64,000 nt of DNA. Origin: Betaproteobacteria bacterium. GTDB taxonomy: Bacteria; Pseudomonadota; Gammaproteobacteria; Burkholderiales; SG8-39. Below, one piece after another: positions 9,286 through 17,960 of the stretch (positions are counted from its first letter, which is position 1; each line of letters starts with the position of its first letter). The notes under the pieces are model-generated. The model searched no databases and was not told where the DNA came from. It was given only the letters and a program-made list of their open reading frames with translations. A program made the translations under genes and the position numbers. The stretch covers positions 1-64,000 of the forward strand of contig SHXF01000006.1 in NCBI GenBank assembly GCA_009693435.1. The letters are read 5' to 3'.

Positions 9286-10647
9286 ATGAACATTCCCATC
9301 AAGCCTTACAAACCCGCTCAACTCCAGCGCGAGGAGAGCTGGGGCTACGACCGCCGGATCATCGACTATGTCCACAAAGCGGCAGCGCATGGGCTGTATG
9401 AGATTCGCGGCTTGGGCGCGAAGCGCAAGCTTCCGCATTTCGACGACCTGCTTTTCCTTGGCGCATCCCTTACCCGCTATCCGCTCGAGGGATATCGGGA
9501 GAAATGCTCGACGAAGACGGTCCTTGGCACGCGTTACGCGAAAAAGCCGATCGAACTTGACATCCCGATCACGATCGCCGGCATGAGCTTCGGGTCGCTT
9601 TCGGCAAACGTCAAGGAAGCACTGGGGCGTGCCGCAACCGAGGCAGGCACATCGACCACCACCGGGGACGGCGGGATGACCGCAGAAGAGCGGCGGGCAT
9701 CTAAAATCCTCGTCTACCAGTGCTTGCCGTCGCGCTACGGATTCAATCCGGAGGATCTGCAGAAGGCCGATGCGATCGAGGTCGTGATTGGCCAGGGCGC
9801 CAAGCCCGGGGGGGGCGGGCTGCTGCTCGGGCAGAAGATCAATCCGCGGGTCGCGAAGATGAGGGTGTTGCCGGAGGGGGTGGACCAGCGTTCCGCCAGC
9901 CGTCACCCGGACTGGACCGGCCCGGACGATCTCGTCATCAAGATCCAGGAGTTGCGCGAGCTTACGGACTGGGAAAAGCCGATCTATGTCAAGATCGGGG
10001 CGAGCCGGGTGTTCCACGACGTGAAGCTCTGCGTCCACGCCGGGGCGGATGTGATCGTCGTGGACGGCATGCAGGGCGGCACGGCAGCGACGCAGGCTGT
10101 ATTCATAGAGCATGTCGGCATACCGACGCTCGCTGCGGTGCGACAGGCCGTCGATGCCCTGGAAGATCTCAACATGCGAGGCAAGGTTCAGCTCATCGTT
10201 TCGGGCGGCATTCGTACCGGCGCAGATGCCGCCAAGGCGCTGGCGCTCGGCGCCGATGCGGTTTCGATCGGCCAGGGAATGCTGCTCGCGCTCGGCTGCA
10301 ACCGCGAGACCTATCACCAGAACGGACAGGACCATCCGGCACTGGAAGACTACGAGGCTCTCGGCACCGCGCCGGGGTATTGCCACCATTGTCACACCGG
10401 CAGGTGCCCTGTGGGCATTACCACGCAGGACGCGGCGCTCGAGCGGCGTCTTGACCCGGCGATCGGCGCGAAGCATGTGCGCAATTACCTGAAGACCATG
10501 AATATGGAGTTGACGACCGTTGCACGCGCCTGCGGCAAGCAGGATGTTCACCATCTCGAACCGGAGGATCTGGTCGCACTGACCGTTGAGGCCGCGGCCA
10601 TGGCGAGGGTCCCGCTAGCCGGGACAAGCTGGATTCCAGGATCGTAG
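9286..10647 (+). CDS. glxD: FMN- and iron-sulfur glutamate-synthase-like subunit (GlxD/MgsC-like)
   Basis: A 453-residue flavoprotein with the glutamate synthase barrel: GMSFGSLSANVKEALGRA, a Gly-rich GQGAKPGGGG loop, KIGASR, and a phosphate-binding SGGIRTGADAAKALALGADAV region. The cluster motif CHHCHTGRCPVGI (Cys366, Cys369, Cys374) supports a [3Fe-4S] centre. With the two preceding subunits it should form a heteromeric synthase that either makes glutamate or transfers an alkylamine to make N-methylglutamate. The mgdABCD dehydrogenase genes expected for a full methylamine route are not in this window. Confidence 0.88.
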   Translation: MNIPIKPYKPAQLQREESWGYDRRIIDYVHKAAAHGLYEIRGLGAKRKLPHFDDLLFLGASLTRYPLEGYREKCSTKTVLGTRYAKKPIELDIPITIAGMSFGSLSANVKEALGRAATEAGTSTTTGDGGMTAEERRASKILVYQCLPSRYGFNPEDLQKADAIEVVIGQGAKPGGGGLLLGQKINPRVAKMRVLPEGVDQRSASRHPDWTGPDDLVIKIQELRELTDWEKPIYVKIGASRVFHDVKLCVHAGADVIVVDGMQGGTAATQAVFIEHVGIPTLAAVRQAVDALEDLNMRGKVQLIVSGGIRTGADAAKALALGADAVSIGQGMLLALGCNRETYHQNGQDHPALEDYEALGTAPGYCHHCHTGRCPVGITTQDAALERRLDPAIGAKHVRNYLKTMNMELTTVARACGKQDVHHLEPEDLVALTVEAAAMARVPLAGTSWIPGS

Positions 10648-10882
10648 CGAATTGCCTCGCTTCACGTGATCGGATGTCATTGTGGCGCAGGTCCAGTTCG
10701 TCCCGGATGCGCAGGGACGCCGGTGCTGGATTTGCCTTGTACGATAAAAACTTGCCAGTGAGGAACAATTGTGATACATGGCAATCTGGCTATTTCGAGC
10801 TTGCTCGTACATCGACCGCGTGACGCTGGTTGCCAGTTCGGCAGGTCGGGCCAGGCGCCCAAATAAAACAGGAGTTAAGCGC

Positions 10883-12136
10883 ATGAAAGCTCTCATTACG
10901 AACGGTTTCCCGAGGTCTCTTGCATCGGCGCTTTTCCTCCTCATGGGCATTGCGCCCGGAGCAATCGCACAAACGCCGACCGAAATCCGGGTCGGGGCGA
11001 CACTCCCCATCACCGGAAGGTTCTCTCCGGAATGGGGTCCCGGGGTGCGGGATTTCATGCTGGCCTGGGAAAAACGGACCAACGCGGAGGGCGGGATTTT
11101 CCTGAAGGGCTACAACCAAAAACTGCCGGTCAAGTTCGTCATCTACGACGATGAATCCAGTCCGGAAAAGTCCGTCGAACTGTATGAAAGGCTGGCCTCG
11201 GTGGATAAGGTCAATCTCTTTCTCGGACCAGGTTCCAGCGCAATCACGCTACGCGCCTCAACGGTGGCGGAGCAGCTCAAGATGCCGATGCTCGCGACCG
11301 AGGCAAACACCCCGATGATCTATGGGCGCGGCTACCAGTGGATAGTCGGTGTGCTCAAGCCGCTGAGTTTCTGGTCTGAAGCGTACTTCAACATGCTCTC
11401 AGAGCTCCGAAATCGGGGCGAGAACCTGAAGACAATCGCTTTTGTCATCGCGCAGGACCCGCACTCCTCCGAGGTCGGCAAGGCAAGCATCGTCCGGGCG
11501 AAGGCGATCGGACTCAACGTGGTGGCAGTTGAGGAAGTCCCGTTCGTGGTGCAGGATTTCTCGGCCGTTATTTCCAAGTTCAAGGCGGCCAGCCCGGATA
11601 TCATTTATTCAGCGATGTTCACTACTTCGCAGGTGACATTTCTCAAACAGGCAGCGGCACTGGGTCTCAAGGCCAAGGAAGTGCACGTCACCCACATGGT
11701 GCCGGACTTGATGAAATCGGCGGGGCCTGGTCTCGCGGAGGGGCTGTCCGGGGAGAGCCAGATGGCGCTCAAGCACGTGGAACCGCTGTTCGCTCAGCTC
11801 CTGAAGGACCTCAATGTGACGGATCCTTATGAATACAAGTCCGATGTGACACCGGTACGCTTTCTTGCCATGCAGACCATGAGGCGGGCGCTGGAGGCTG
11901 CCGGCACGCTGGATCGCGAGGCTTTCATGAAGTCGCTCAAGGCAGTCAAGTACGACACGCTTGCAGGTCCCTTCGGATTTACCGCCAACCTGAAAGTGGG
12001 TGACCTGGTGACGAACGGGTTCGGATCGAAGCCCCAGTATGCAATGCAAATCCAGAACGGCAAAATTCGCGCGGTTTTCCCCGTGGACGCCGCCGACACA
12101 ACGTTCAAGCCTTCTCCCTGGCCGAAAAGCCCATGA
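10883..12136 (+). CDS. Branched-chain-type ABC transporter substrate-binding protein
   Basis: A 417-residue periplasmic receptor of the LivK/Peripla_BP_6 type. A signal peptide precedes AIAQTPTEIRVGATLPITGRFS, and the binding-protein fold continues with YDDESSPEKSVELYERL and LGPGSSAITL. ATG 10883 is chosen because AGGAG is at 10870-10874 and the signal peptide starts there; the open frame extends to 10778. It leads a full transporter with the ATPase and permease genes that follow. Ligands of this family range from amino acids to amides and urea. Its place after glnT-glxBCD points to a nitrogenous substrate (inference). Confidence 0.88.
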   Translation: MKALITNGFPRSLASALFLLMGIAPGAIAQTPTEIRVGATLPITGRFSPEWGPGVRDFMLAWEKRTNAEGGIFLKGYNQKLPVKFVIYDDESSPEKSVELYERLASVDKVNLFLGPGSSAITLRASTVAEQLKMPMLATEANTPMIYGRGYQWIVGVLKPLSFWSEAYFNMLSELRNRGENLKTIAFVIAQDPHSSEVGKASIVRAKAIGLNVVAVEEVPFVVQDFSAVISKFKAASPDIIYSAMFTTSQVTFLKQAAALGLKAKEVHVTHMVPDLMKSAGPGLAEGLSGESQMALKHVEPLFAQLLKDLNVTDPYEYKSDVTPVRFLAMQTMRRALEAAGTLDREAFMKSLKAVKYDTLAGPFGFTANLKVGDLVTNGFGSKPQYAMQIQNGKIRAVFPVDAADTTFKPSPWPKSP

Positions 12137-12254
12137 CGCCGTAGTGTCGCCTTGTAGAAGTTCGTTGCATGGCACGAGCGTCATTTCGAGCAATCCCCGC
12201 ATGACTTATGTGTGTGTATCGGTGCGGTGCCTTCCCGGCTCGGTACGCTAGCGC

Positions 12255-13796
12255 ATGGCGCTGCTCGAGTTGCGGGGAGTTTCCGTTTGGTTCGGCGGGG
12301 TGCAAGCGCTCCGCGATGTGGGGCTTGATGTCGAGAAAGGGCGAATTTCCGGGTTGATCGGGCCCAACGGGGCGGGCAAAACCACGCTTTTCAATGTCAT
12401 CTCCGGTGTGCTGCTCCCGTCCACCGGGCGGGTAGGTTTCGACGGCAGGGACATCACGGCGACGTCTTCCGCGGAGCGCTGTCACGCAGGCATTGCCAGG
12501 ACGTTCCAGATCGTGCAGCCGTTTTCCCGCCTGTCGGCTGTCGAGAATGTCGCGGTTGCGCATCTGTATGGCTCCTCCGATAAGGGCCACGCGCCCAGCC
12601 GCAGCGAGGCGGTCTCCAGGGGCCTGGAGCTTCTCGAATTGGGCAAACTCGGTGCCAAGGCCCATTGGCCGGCAGCCGCGCTTACGCTCTCGGAACGCAA
12701 ACGCCTGGAAATGGTGCGGGCGCTGGCGACCAATGCGCAGTTGCTCCTGCTCGACGAGGTGCTCGCGGGGCTCAACGCCCGCGAAACCGACGAGATGATG
12801 GAGATCATCCTGTCGCTGCGCGAGCGACTCGGCCTGGCCATTCTGATGGTGGAACACAATATACGGGCGGTCACGGCGTTGGCCGATGCATTGACGGTGC
12901 TGGACTTCGGCACGGTTGTCGCACAGGGCGCGACCAAGTCGGTCCTGGCCGAAGAGGCGGTGATCCGGGCCTATGTGGGGGAGCGGAGCCTCGCTCGCGA
13001 CACCGGTACGCGGCAACCGGGCAGTTCGAAGGCCGAGTCACCCCTGCTGGAAGTCGAGGGTCTGGCCGCCGCCTACGGTGAATTGCAGGTGGTCTGGAAC
13101 GTCGGCTTTGTCGTGCGACGCGGCGAACTCGTCGCGCTGATCGGACCCAATGGCGCGGGGAAGAGTACGACGCTGAAGGCACTGGCCGGCCTGATCGACA
13201 TCAAAGCAGGGCGGATCGAATTCTGCGGCAAATCGCTGAAACTCGAGCCGCCCCACAGCCGCATCCGTCACGGCATCAGCCTCGTTCCGGAAGGGCGCCG
13301 ATTATTCATGAACATGAGCGTCCGGGAGAACCTCGAGATGGGCGGGATCATCGTTCCCCCACCGGACGGGATCCGTAAGGGAATCGAGAGGATATTTGAA
13401 CTGTTCCCGATTCTCGCCGAGAAGCAGCGACAACCCGCAGGCACGTTGTCCGGGGGCCAGCAGCAGATGCTTGCGATAGGTATGGGGTTGATCTCCCGCC
13501 CCAAGCTGCTGGTGCTTGACGAGCCGTCGCTCGGGCTCGCTCCCCTCATGGTTGAACATCTCTACCGGACAATCGCCGCTCTCCGCCGTGACGGTCTGAC
13601 GATCCTCCTGGTCGAGCAGCAGGTATTTCTCGCCCTCGAGTTTGCCGATCGCGTTTATGTCATCGAAAACGGTCGGGTGTGCCTCGAGGGGGACCGGGAG
13701 CATCTGATGGAGAACGCGCACATCCAGGAGCACTATTTCGGCAATGCCCCGGCCGCAATGTCCGCGCCCGGGATTGGCGGGAACGCCGCCCACTAA
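12255..13796 (+). CDS. Fused LivG-LivF ABC transporter ATPase
   Basis: A 513-residue protein holding two complete ABC domains that are normally separate. The first half (about 1-250) is LivG-like: GPNGAGKTT, GIARTFQIVQPF, a variant signature LTLSERKRLEM, and LLLLDEVLAGLN. The second half (about 262-505) is LivF-like: GPNGAGKST, LVPEGRRLFMNM, LSGGQQQMLA, and LLVLDEPSLGLAP. Both Walker motifs look intact. No strong ribosome site precedes ATG 12255, and a 118-bp gap separates it from the receptor gene. It would power the LivH/LivM permease encoded next. Confidence 0.9.
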   Translation: MALLELRGVSVWFGGVQALRDVGLDVEKGRISGLIGPNGAGKTTLFNVISGVLLPSTGRVGFDGRDITATSSAERCHAGIARTFQIVQPFSRLSAVENVAVAHLYGSSDKGHAPSRSEAVSRGLELLELGKLGAKAHWPAAALTLSERKRLEMVRALATNAQLLLLDEVLAGLNARETDEMMEIILSLRERLGLAILMVEHNIRAVTALADALTVLDFGTVVAQGATKSVLAEEAVIRAYVGERSLARDTGTRQPGSSKAESPLLEVEGLAAAYGELQVVWNVGFVVRRGELVALIGPNGAGKSTTLKALAGLIDIKAGRIEFCGKSLKLEPPHSRIRHGISLVPEGRRLFMNMSVRENLEMGGIIVPPPDGIRKGIERIFELFPILAEKQRQPAGTLSGGQQQMLAIGMGLISRPKLLVLDEPSLGLAPLMVEHLYRTIAALRRDGLTILLVEQQVFLALEFADRVYVIENGRVCLEGDREHLMENAHIQEHYFGNAPAAMSAPGIGGNAAH

Positions 13797-13805
13797 CGAT
13801 CCTGC

Positions 13806-14708
13806 ATGACAAATTCGAACCTGCAAACGTTGCTGGATCTCGCCATCGCGGGGTTGTCGCTGGGAGGAATTTACGCGCTCCTCGCCTTCGCCTTGTCGCT
13901 TACCCTGGCGACCACCCACGTGTTGAACATCGCGCATGGGTCCTTCATGGTTTTTGGCGCTGCGCTGGCGACCTTGCTTATTCGCGAGCTTTCGGTGAAC
14001 TGGGTGCTTTCGGTCATCCTGGTGATCGCTGGCTTTTCCATTGTCGGCGTGATCTTCGAATTCATTGTAGTCAGGCCGCTTGCAGGGAAATCGCAGGAAT
14101 TCGTCCTGAACGGTTCGATCCTGATCACCTTCGGGCTGGCGCTCGCGATGGAAGCGTTGCTGGGGTTCTACTGGGTGAGGCTCGTCGATCCGACGCCGAC
14201 TTTCTCCTTGACGATCCCTTTGGGGCGAATCGACCTGTTCGGCATTTCGATCGGATCGGGCCGGATGGTCATCCTTTTCGTCGTAACCGTGACGATCCTC
14301 CTGCTGCATTTCCTGCTGCGTGCGACGATGCTGGGAAAACTCATCCGCGCGCTGGCTGAGAACCACGAAGGCGCGCTGATCCTCGGCGTCAATCCCCGGA
14401 GGGTATCGATCGCCATTTATGCGATCAGCTTTGCGCTGACCGCGGCTTCCGGCGTGCTGATCGTTACGGCGCTTCCTCTGGATTCTTATTCCGGGATTCT
14501 CCTCACCCTGACCGCGCTGACCGTCGTGGTGATAGGAGGGGTCGGCAGCCTCCCGGGCGCCCTGCTCGGCGGATGTATCCTCGGCGTCATCGAAGTTGCA
14601 ACGGCCTATCTGCTCGGTTCGATCTGGTCGCCGGTAGTGTCGGTGCTGGCGTTTTTCCTGGTGCTGTTGCTGCGGCCGCAAGGCTTGCTCGGGACCATGG
14701 CACGATGA
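13806..14708 (+). CDS. livH: LivH-type branched-chain ABC permease
   Basis: A 300-residue inner-membrane permease with about eight hydrophobic segments. It has the LivH hallmark near the N-terminus (GGIYALLAFALSLTLATTHVLNIAHG) and a C-terminal VVIGGVGSLPGALLGG loop that contacts the ATPase. It starts 9 bp after the ATPase stop. Its stop codon lies in an ATGA that begins the chain of mini reading frames leading to livM. Confidence 0.9.
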   Translation: MTNSNLQTLLDLAIAGLSLGGIYALLAFALSLTLATTHVLNIAHGSFMVFGAALATLLIRELSVNWVLSVILVIAGFSIVGVIFEFIVVRPLAGKSQEFVLNGSILITFGLALAMEALLGFYWVRLVDPTPTFSLTIPLGRIDLFGISIGSGRMVILFVVTVTILLLHFLLRATMLGKLIRALAENHEGALILGVNPRRVSIAIYAISFALTAASGVLIVTALPLDSYSGILLTLTALTVVVIGGVGSLPGALLGGCILGVIEVATAYLLGSIWSPVVSVLAFFLVLLLRPQGLLGTMAR

Positions 14709-14778
14709 AACACGAACGATGAGACACGAACGATGAAACACGAACGATGAAACACGAACGATGAGACACGAACGATGA
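14705..14778 (+). repeat. Five tandem 14-bp units forming ATGA-linked mini-ORFs between livH and livM
   Basis: The unit ATGAAACACGAACG (or ATGAGACACGAACG) occurs five times in a row, starting at 14705, 14719, 14733, 14747 and 14761; livM begins at 14775 with the same ATGAAACACG. Each unit reads ATG, AAA or AGA, CAC, GAA, CGA and then TGA, a five-codon peptide MKHER or MRHER. Its TGA overlaps the next ATG as ATGA. The livH stop is the first such ATGA and the livM start is the last. The array probably arose by slippage from the livM start codon region. Confidence 0.95.
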
Positions 14779-15734
14779 AACACGCCGCCGCCGCCGCCCT
14801 GCTGCTGGCCCTGGCCTTTCCCTTGCTCGGATCCCGGGACATGGTGGTTGCAGTTTATTTCACGCTGCTGTACATCACGCTTGCACTCAACTACGACCTC
14901 CTCGGCGGCCATCTGGGTTTCATGAACCTCGGACAGGGCGTGTTCTTCGGGACCGCTGCTTATGCCACCATGATTCTTGTGAAGTCCGGAATCCTGGCCG
15001 GCCTCGGACTCGCCGAGGTACCCGTCGTGGCGGTTGCCGCCGTCTTCCTGGTGGGGGTACTGGCGCTGTTGTCCGCCTATTTGCTGTTCCGTCTGCACGG
15101 CGCGTATTTCGCCATGGCGACGTTCGCGCTGGTCGTGCTTGTCAAGCAGGTGATCGAGAACCTCCCTGACCATACGGGGGGATTCAACGGCATCTACATC
15201 AGTTCGAGCTATTTCATCGACCTTTGGACGGCGTACTACTTGATGCTCACTGTCCTTGTCTGCTCCATGGGACTGAATGTTGCCGTTGCGCGCGGCCGCC
15301 TCGGCCTCGCCGTCGCGGCCATTCGCGATAGCGAAACTGCGGCTTCTGCCGTGGGCATACGCGTGTTCCGGGTAAAGCAATGTGTCCTTGTCCTGAGCGC
15401 GATTCCGTCAGCCTGCGCCGGCGTGATATTCGCCCTGCAGGCCGGGTACATCGATGTCGCCTCAGCGCTTGGTCACGACAAGACGTTGTTCCCGGTCATC
15501 ATGGCGATGATGGGAGGAACCGGGTTTCTCGCCGGTCCGATCCTGGGCGGCGTACTGATCAGGACGATAGACGTCGTTGTGAAAAACGTCCTTCACCTGG
15601 CGTTTCCGGCAATGGCGGTCTACGGTATTATCCTGCTCGGAATAGGATTGCTCATGCCGCAGGGAATTCTAGGTCGATTCAAGCGCTCAGCGCTGCGACA
15701 TCCACCACTTACAAGGGAGAAAAACGATGGCTGA
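14775..15734 (+). CDS. livM: LivM-type branched-chain ABC permease
   Basis: A 319-residue polytopic inner-membrane permease. Signature segments are ALNYDLLGGHLGFMNLGQGVFFG, AYFAMATFALVVL and the C-terminal MAMMGGTGFLAGPILGG loop. It pairs with LivH. No Shine-Dalgarno sequence is evident, because the upstream DNA is the 14-bp repeat array, so translation probably depends on ribosomes arriving from livH. It overlaps the RidA gene by 8 bp. Confidence 0.9.
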   Translation: MKHAAAAALLLALAFPLLGSRDMVVAVYFTLLYITLALNYDLLGGHLGFMNLGQGVFFGTAAYATMILVKSGILAGLGLAEVPVVAVAAVFLVGVLALLSAYLLFRLHGAYFAMATFALVVLVKQVIENLPDHTGGFNGIYISSSYFIDLWTAYYLMLTVLVCSMGLNVAVARGRLGLAVAAIRDSETAASAVGIRVFRVKQCVLVLSAIPSACAGVIFALQAGYIDVASALGHDKTLFPVIMAMMGGTGFLAGPILGGVLIRTIDVVVKNVLHLAFPAMAVYGIILLGIGLLMPQGILGRFKRSALRHPPLTREKNDG

Positions 15735-16128
15735 ACGTCTCTATATCAACCCCAAGGCGCTTCCCGATCCCCCAGGCAATTTTTCCTGGGTGACCAGGTC
15801 GGGAAACACGCTGTACCTCGCAGGCCAGGTGGGGATAGACGCATCCGGCAAGACGATCGGGATCGGCGACGCGGAGGCACAGGTGATGCAGGCGTACCGC
15901 AACATTGAAGCCACCTTAAAGGAATTGGGCGGAAGCCTGAACAATCTTGTCAAGGTGGTGACCTTCGTCGTGGGCAAGGAAAACATGGCGGCGGCGCGCA
16001 AGGGGCGCAAGGCCGTGGGCGACAGCGGGATGATGACGATCAAGCCGGCGAGCACGCTGGTGGTGGTTGCAGCGCTCGCCGACGATAGCTGGCTCGTCGA
16101 GGTGGACGCCATTGCGATCCTCGACTGA
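15727..16128 (+). CDS. RidA/YjgF family protein lacking the catalytic arginine
   Basis: A 133-residue Rid-family protein with the typical GNTLYLAGQVGIDASG and NIEATLKELGGSLNNLVKV segments. Canonical RidA deaminases hydrolyse enamine and imine intermediates using an Arg in a PARS motif near residue 105. Here the equivalent stretch is KPASTLVVVAAL, with Ser in place of Arg, as in Rid4-7-type members. It starts with AAGGGAG upstream, inside the end of livM. It may act on an imine formed by the pathway, but classical RidA activity is doubtful. Confidence 0.85.
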   Translation: MAERLYINPKALPDPPGNFSWVTRSGNTLYLAGQVGIDASGKTIGIGDAEAQVMQAYRNIEATLKELGGSLNNLVKVVTFVVGKENMAAARKGRKAVGDSGMMTIKPASTLVVVAALADDSWLVEVDAIAILD

Positions 16129-16199
16129 GTGCGCATTTGCCCGAACCGCGCGGGCGACACGCCACGCACCTCGGGGCGGCAATGAGGAGGTGGAGTAGA

Positions 16200-16880
16200 T
16201 TGGATACGAGAACACTATTGACCGATCTGCAATCGATGGTGTCGCCCGCGCACACGGCGCTTCTAGTGATCGACATGCAGAACGATTTCTGCGCGGACAC
16301 CGGCAACACCGGCCGCGTGCTGGGCAAGGATGTCCGCGCCTGCCAGGCGGTAGTCGATCCGATTCGCCGGCTGGTGGCGTCAGCACGTCTCGCCGGAGCG
16401 ATGGTGATATGGATCAAGGCTGACTATGATCCTGTTTATCTCTCGTCCCCGGTGCTTGCCAAGCTGAAGTCGAAAGGCGTGACCGAGCCCTACGCTGTTT
16501 CCGGCACATGGGGGGCGGACTTCTACGAAGTCGCCCCTGAAGCAGGGGACATGATCGTGGAGAAGCACCGGCACAGTGCCTTTACCGGCACGGAACTCGA
16601 CATGATTCTCCGCGACAGAAACATTCGCACGCTGGTATTTGCCGGAGTGCAGACCCATGTATGTATCGAAACCACGTTTCGTGATGGCTTCACGCGCGGC
16701 TACTACATCGTCGTGCCCTCAGATTGCGTCGGCTCCTTCGCCGAAGACTTGCATGCTGCAACGCTCAAATGCGTCAGGCAGCACTTCGGCGAGGTCAGCA
16801 CCTGTAGCGAAATCGAGGCGATCTGGGCCGCACACCCCCAATTGCAACACACGCGCGCAACGGCGGGATCCGCGCGGTGA
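16200..16880 (+). CDS. Isochorismatase-like cysteine hydrolase
   Basis: About 226 residues of the isochorismatase/N-carbamoylsarcosine-amidase fold. The Asp-Lys-Cys triad is visible: [17 protein letters not shown] and THVCIETT. Members hydrolyse amides such as N-carbamoyl compounds, ureidoacrylate, biuret and nicotinamide. TTG 16200 is preferred because AGGAGG at 16185-16190 lies 9 bp upstream; ATG 16182 is an in-frame alternative. The stop overlaps the next start as GTGA, so the two genes are coupled. Confidence 0.83.
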   Translation: MDTRTLLTDLQSMVSPAHTALLVIDMQNDFCADTGNTGRVLGKDVRACQAVVDPIRRLVASARLAGAMVIWIKADYDPVYLSSPVLAKLKSKGVTEPYAVSGTWGADFYEVAPEAGDMIVEKHRHSAFTGTELDMILRDRNIRTLVFAGVQTHVCIETTFRDGFTRGYYIVVPSDCVGSFAEDLHAATLKCVRQHFGEVSTCSEIEAIWAAHPQLQHTRATAGSAR

Positions 16881-17890
16881 ATGACTACCAGATATTCGAA
16901 CCTGGCGATGTGCTGCTGCAGTCCGGGATGACATATCGGAATGCGAAGCTCGCCTACAAGACGTACGGCGAGCTCAACGCCGATCGATCGAATGCGATCT
17001 TGCTTGCGACGGCCTTTACCGCACAGCACGCGGACTTTGAATGGTGGATCGGCAAGGGGCAGGCGCTGGACCCGGAACGCTATTTCATAGTCATCCCGAA
17101 TCTGTTCGGCAACGGATTATCGTCCTCGCCCAGCAACGCTCCGGTGCCGTTCAACGCCGGCCGCTACCCTAATTTCACCATCTACGACAACGTCAAGCTG
17201 CAGCACCGTCTCGTCACCGAGGTCCTGCAGATTCCGCGCCTGAAGCTGGCATTGGGATGGTCAATGGGCGGACAGCAGGCGTATCACTGGGCTGCGATGT
17301 TCCCGGATGCCGTCGAATGCATGGCGGCGATCTGCGCGTCAGCCCGGACCTCACACCACAACTTCGTCTTTCTCGAGGGGGTCAAGGCGGCATTGACCGC
17401 CGATAGCGCGTACCGCGACGGATGGTTTGCGGAGCAGCCGGTAAAGGGATTGCGCGCGATGGGCCGGGTTTATGCGGGGTGGGGCTTGTCGCAGGCGTTC
17501 TACCGGGAAAAACTATGGACGGCAATGGGTGCCTCCAGCCTCGAGGATTTCCTCGTGAGCCGGTGGGAAGGGAACTACCTGCGCCGTGATGCGAACAACA
17601 TCCTGGCCCATATCTGGAGCTGGCAGCACGCCGACATCAGCGCAAATCCCGAGTACGGCGGCGACCTTCATCGTGCGCTGGGCGCGATAAAGGCGCGCGC
17701 TCTGCTGATGCCCGGGGAAACGGATCTTTACTTCCCGGTCGCCGACAACGAGATCGAGGCGCGATACATGGCACATGCCGAACTTCGCCCGATTCCTTCC
17801 ATCTGGGGTCATCGAGCGGGAAACAACATGTTCGATTCGAAGGATTTCCACTACGTCGACGAAGCGCTGAAGGTGCTCCTTCAGGCGTAG
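16877..17890 (+). CDS. Alpha/beta hydrolase, homoserine O-acetyltransferase (MetX)-like
   Basis: A 337-residue alpha/beta-hydrolase of the MetX-like group. The nucleophile elbow is GWSMGGQQ, the acid is likely the Asp in GETDLYF, and the His lies in WGHRAG near the C-terminus. MetX makes O-acetylhomoserine, but many relatives are acyltransferases or hydrolases in catabolic clusters. Its position after a cysteine hydrolase and before a Rieske oxygenase favours a catabolic role. It begins with GTG in a 4-bp overlap with the preceding gene. Confidence 0.8.
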   Translation: MNDYQIFEPGDVLLQSGMTYRNAKLAYKTYGELNADRSNAILLATAFTAQHADFEWWIGKGQALDPERYFIVIPNLFGNGLSSSPSNAPVPFNAGRYPNFTIYDNVKLQHRLVTEVLQIPRLKLALGWSMGGQQAYHWAAMFPDAVECMAAICASARTSHHNFVFLEGVKAALTADSAYRDGWFAEQPVKGLRAMGRVYAGWGLSQAFYREKLWTAMGASSLEDFLVSRWEGNYLRRDANNILAHIWSWQHADISANPEYGGDLHRALGAIKARALLMPGETDLYFPVADNEIEARYMAHAELRPIPSIWGHRAGNNMFDSKDFHYVDEALKVLLQA

Positions 17891-17960
17891 TCAACACGAC
17901 ATCGCGCTACGCAAAGTCCACGACCAGACATTTCAACGCAAGACTTTCCCGGAGGGATCC

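Noticed and set aside
13302..15380. A 692-codon reverse open frame opposite the ABC transporter genes
   Set aside because: It is the antisense mirror of high-GC coding DNA across three strong genes. The translation is rich in Arg, His, Gln and Asp with no recognisable domain and no ribosome site.
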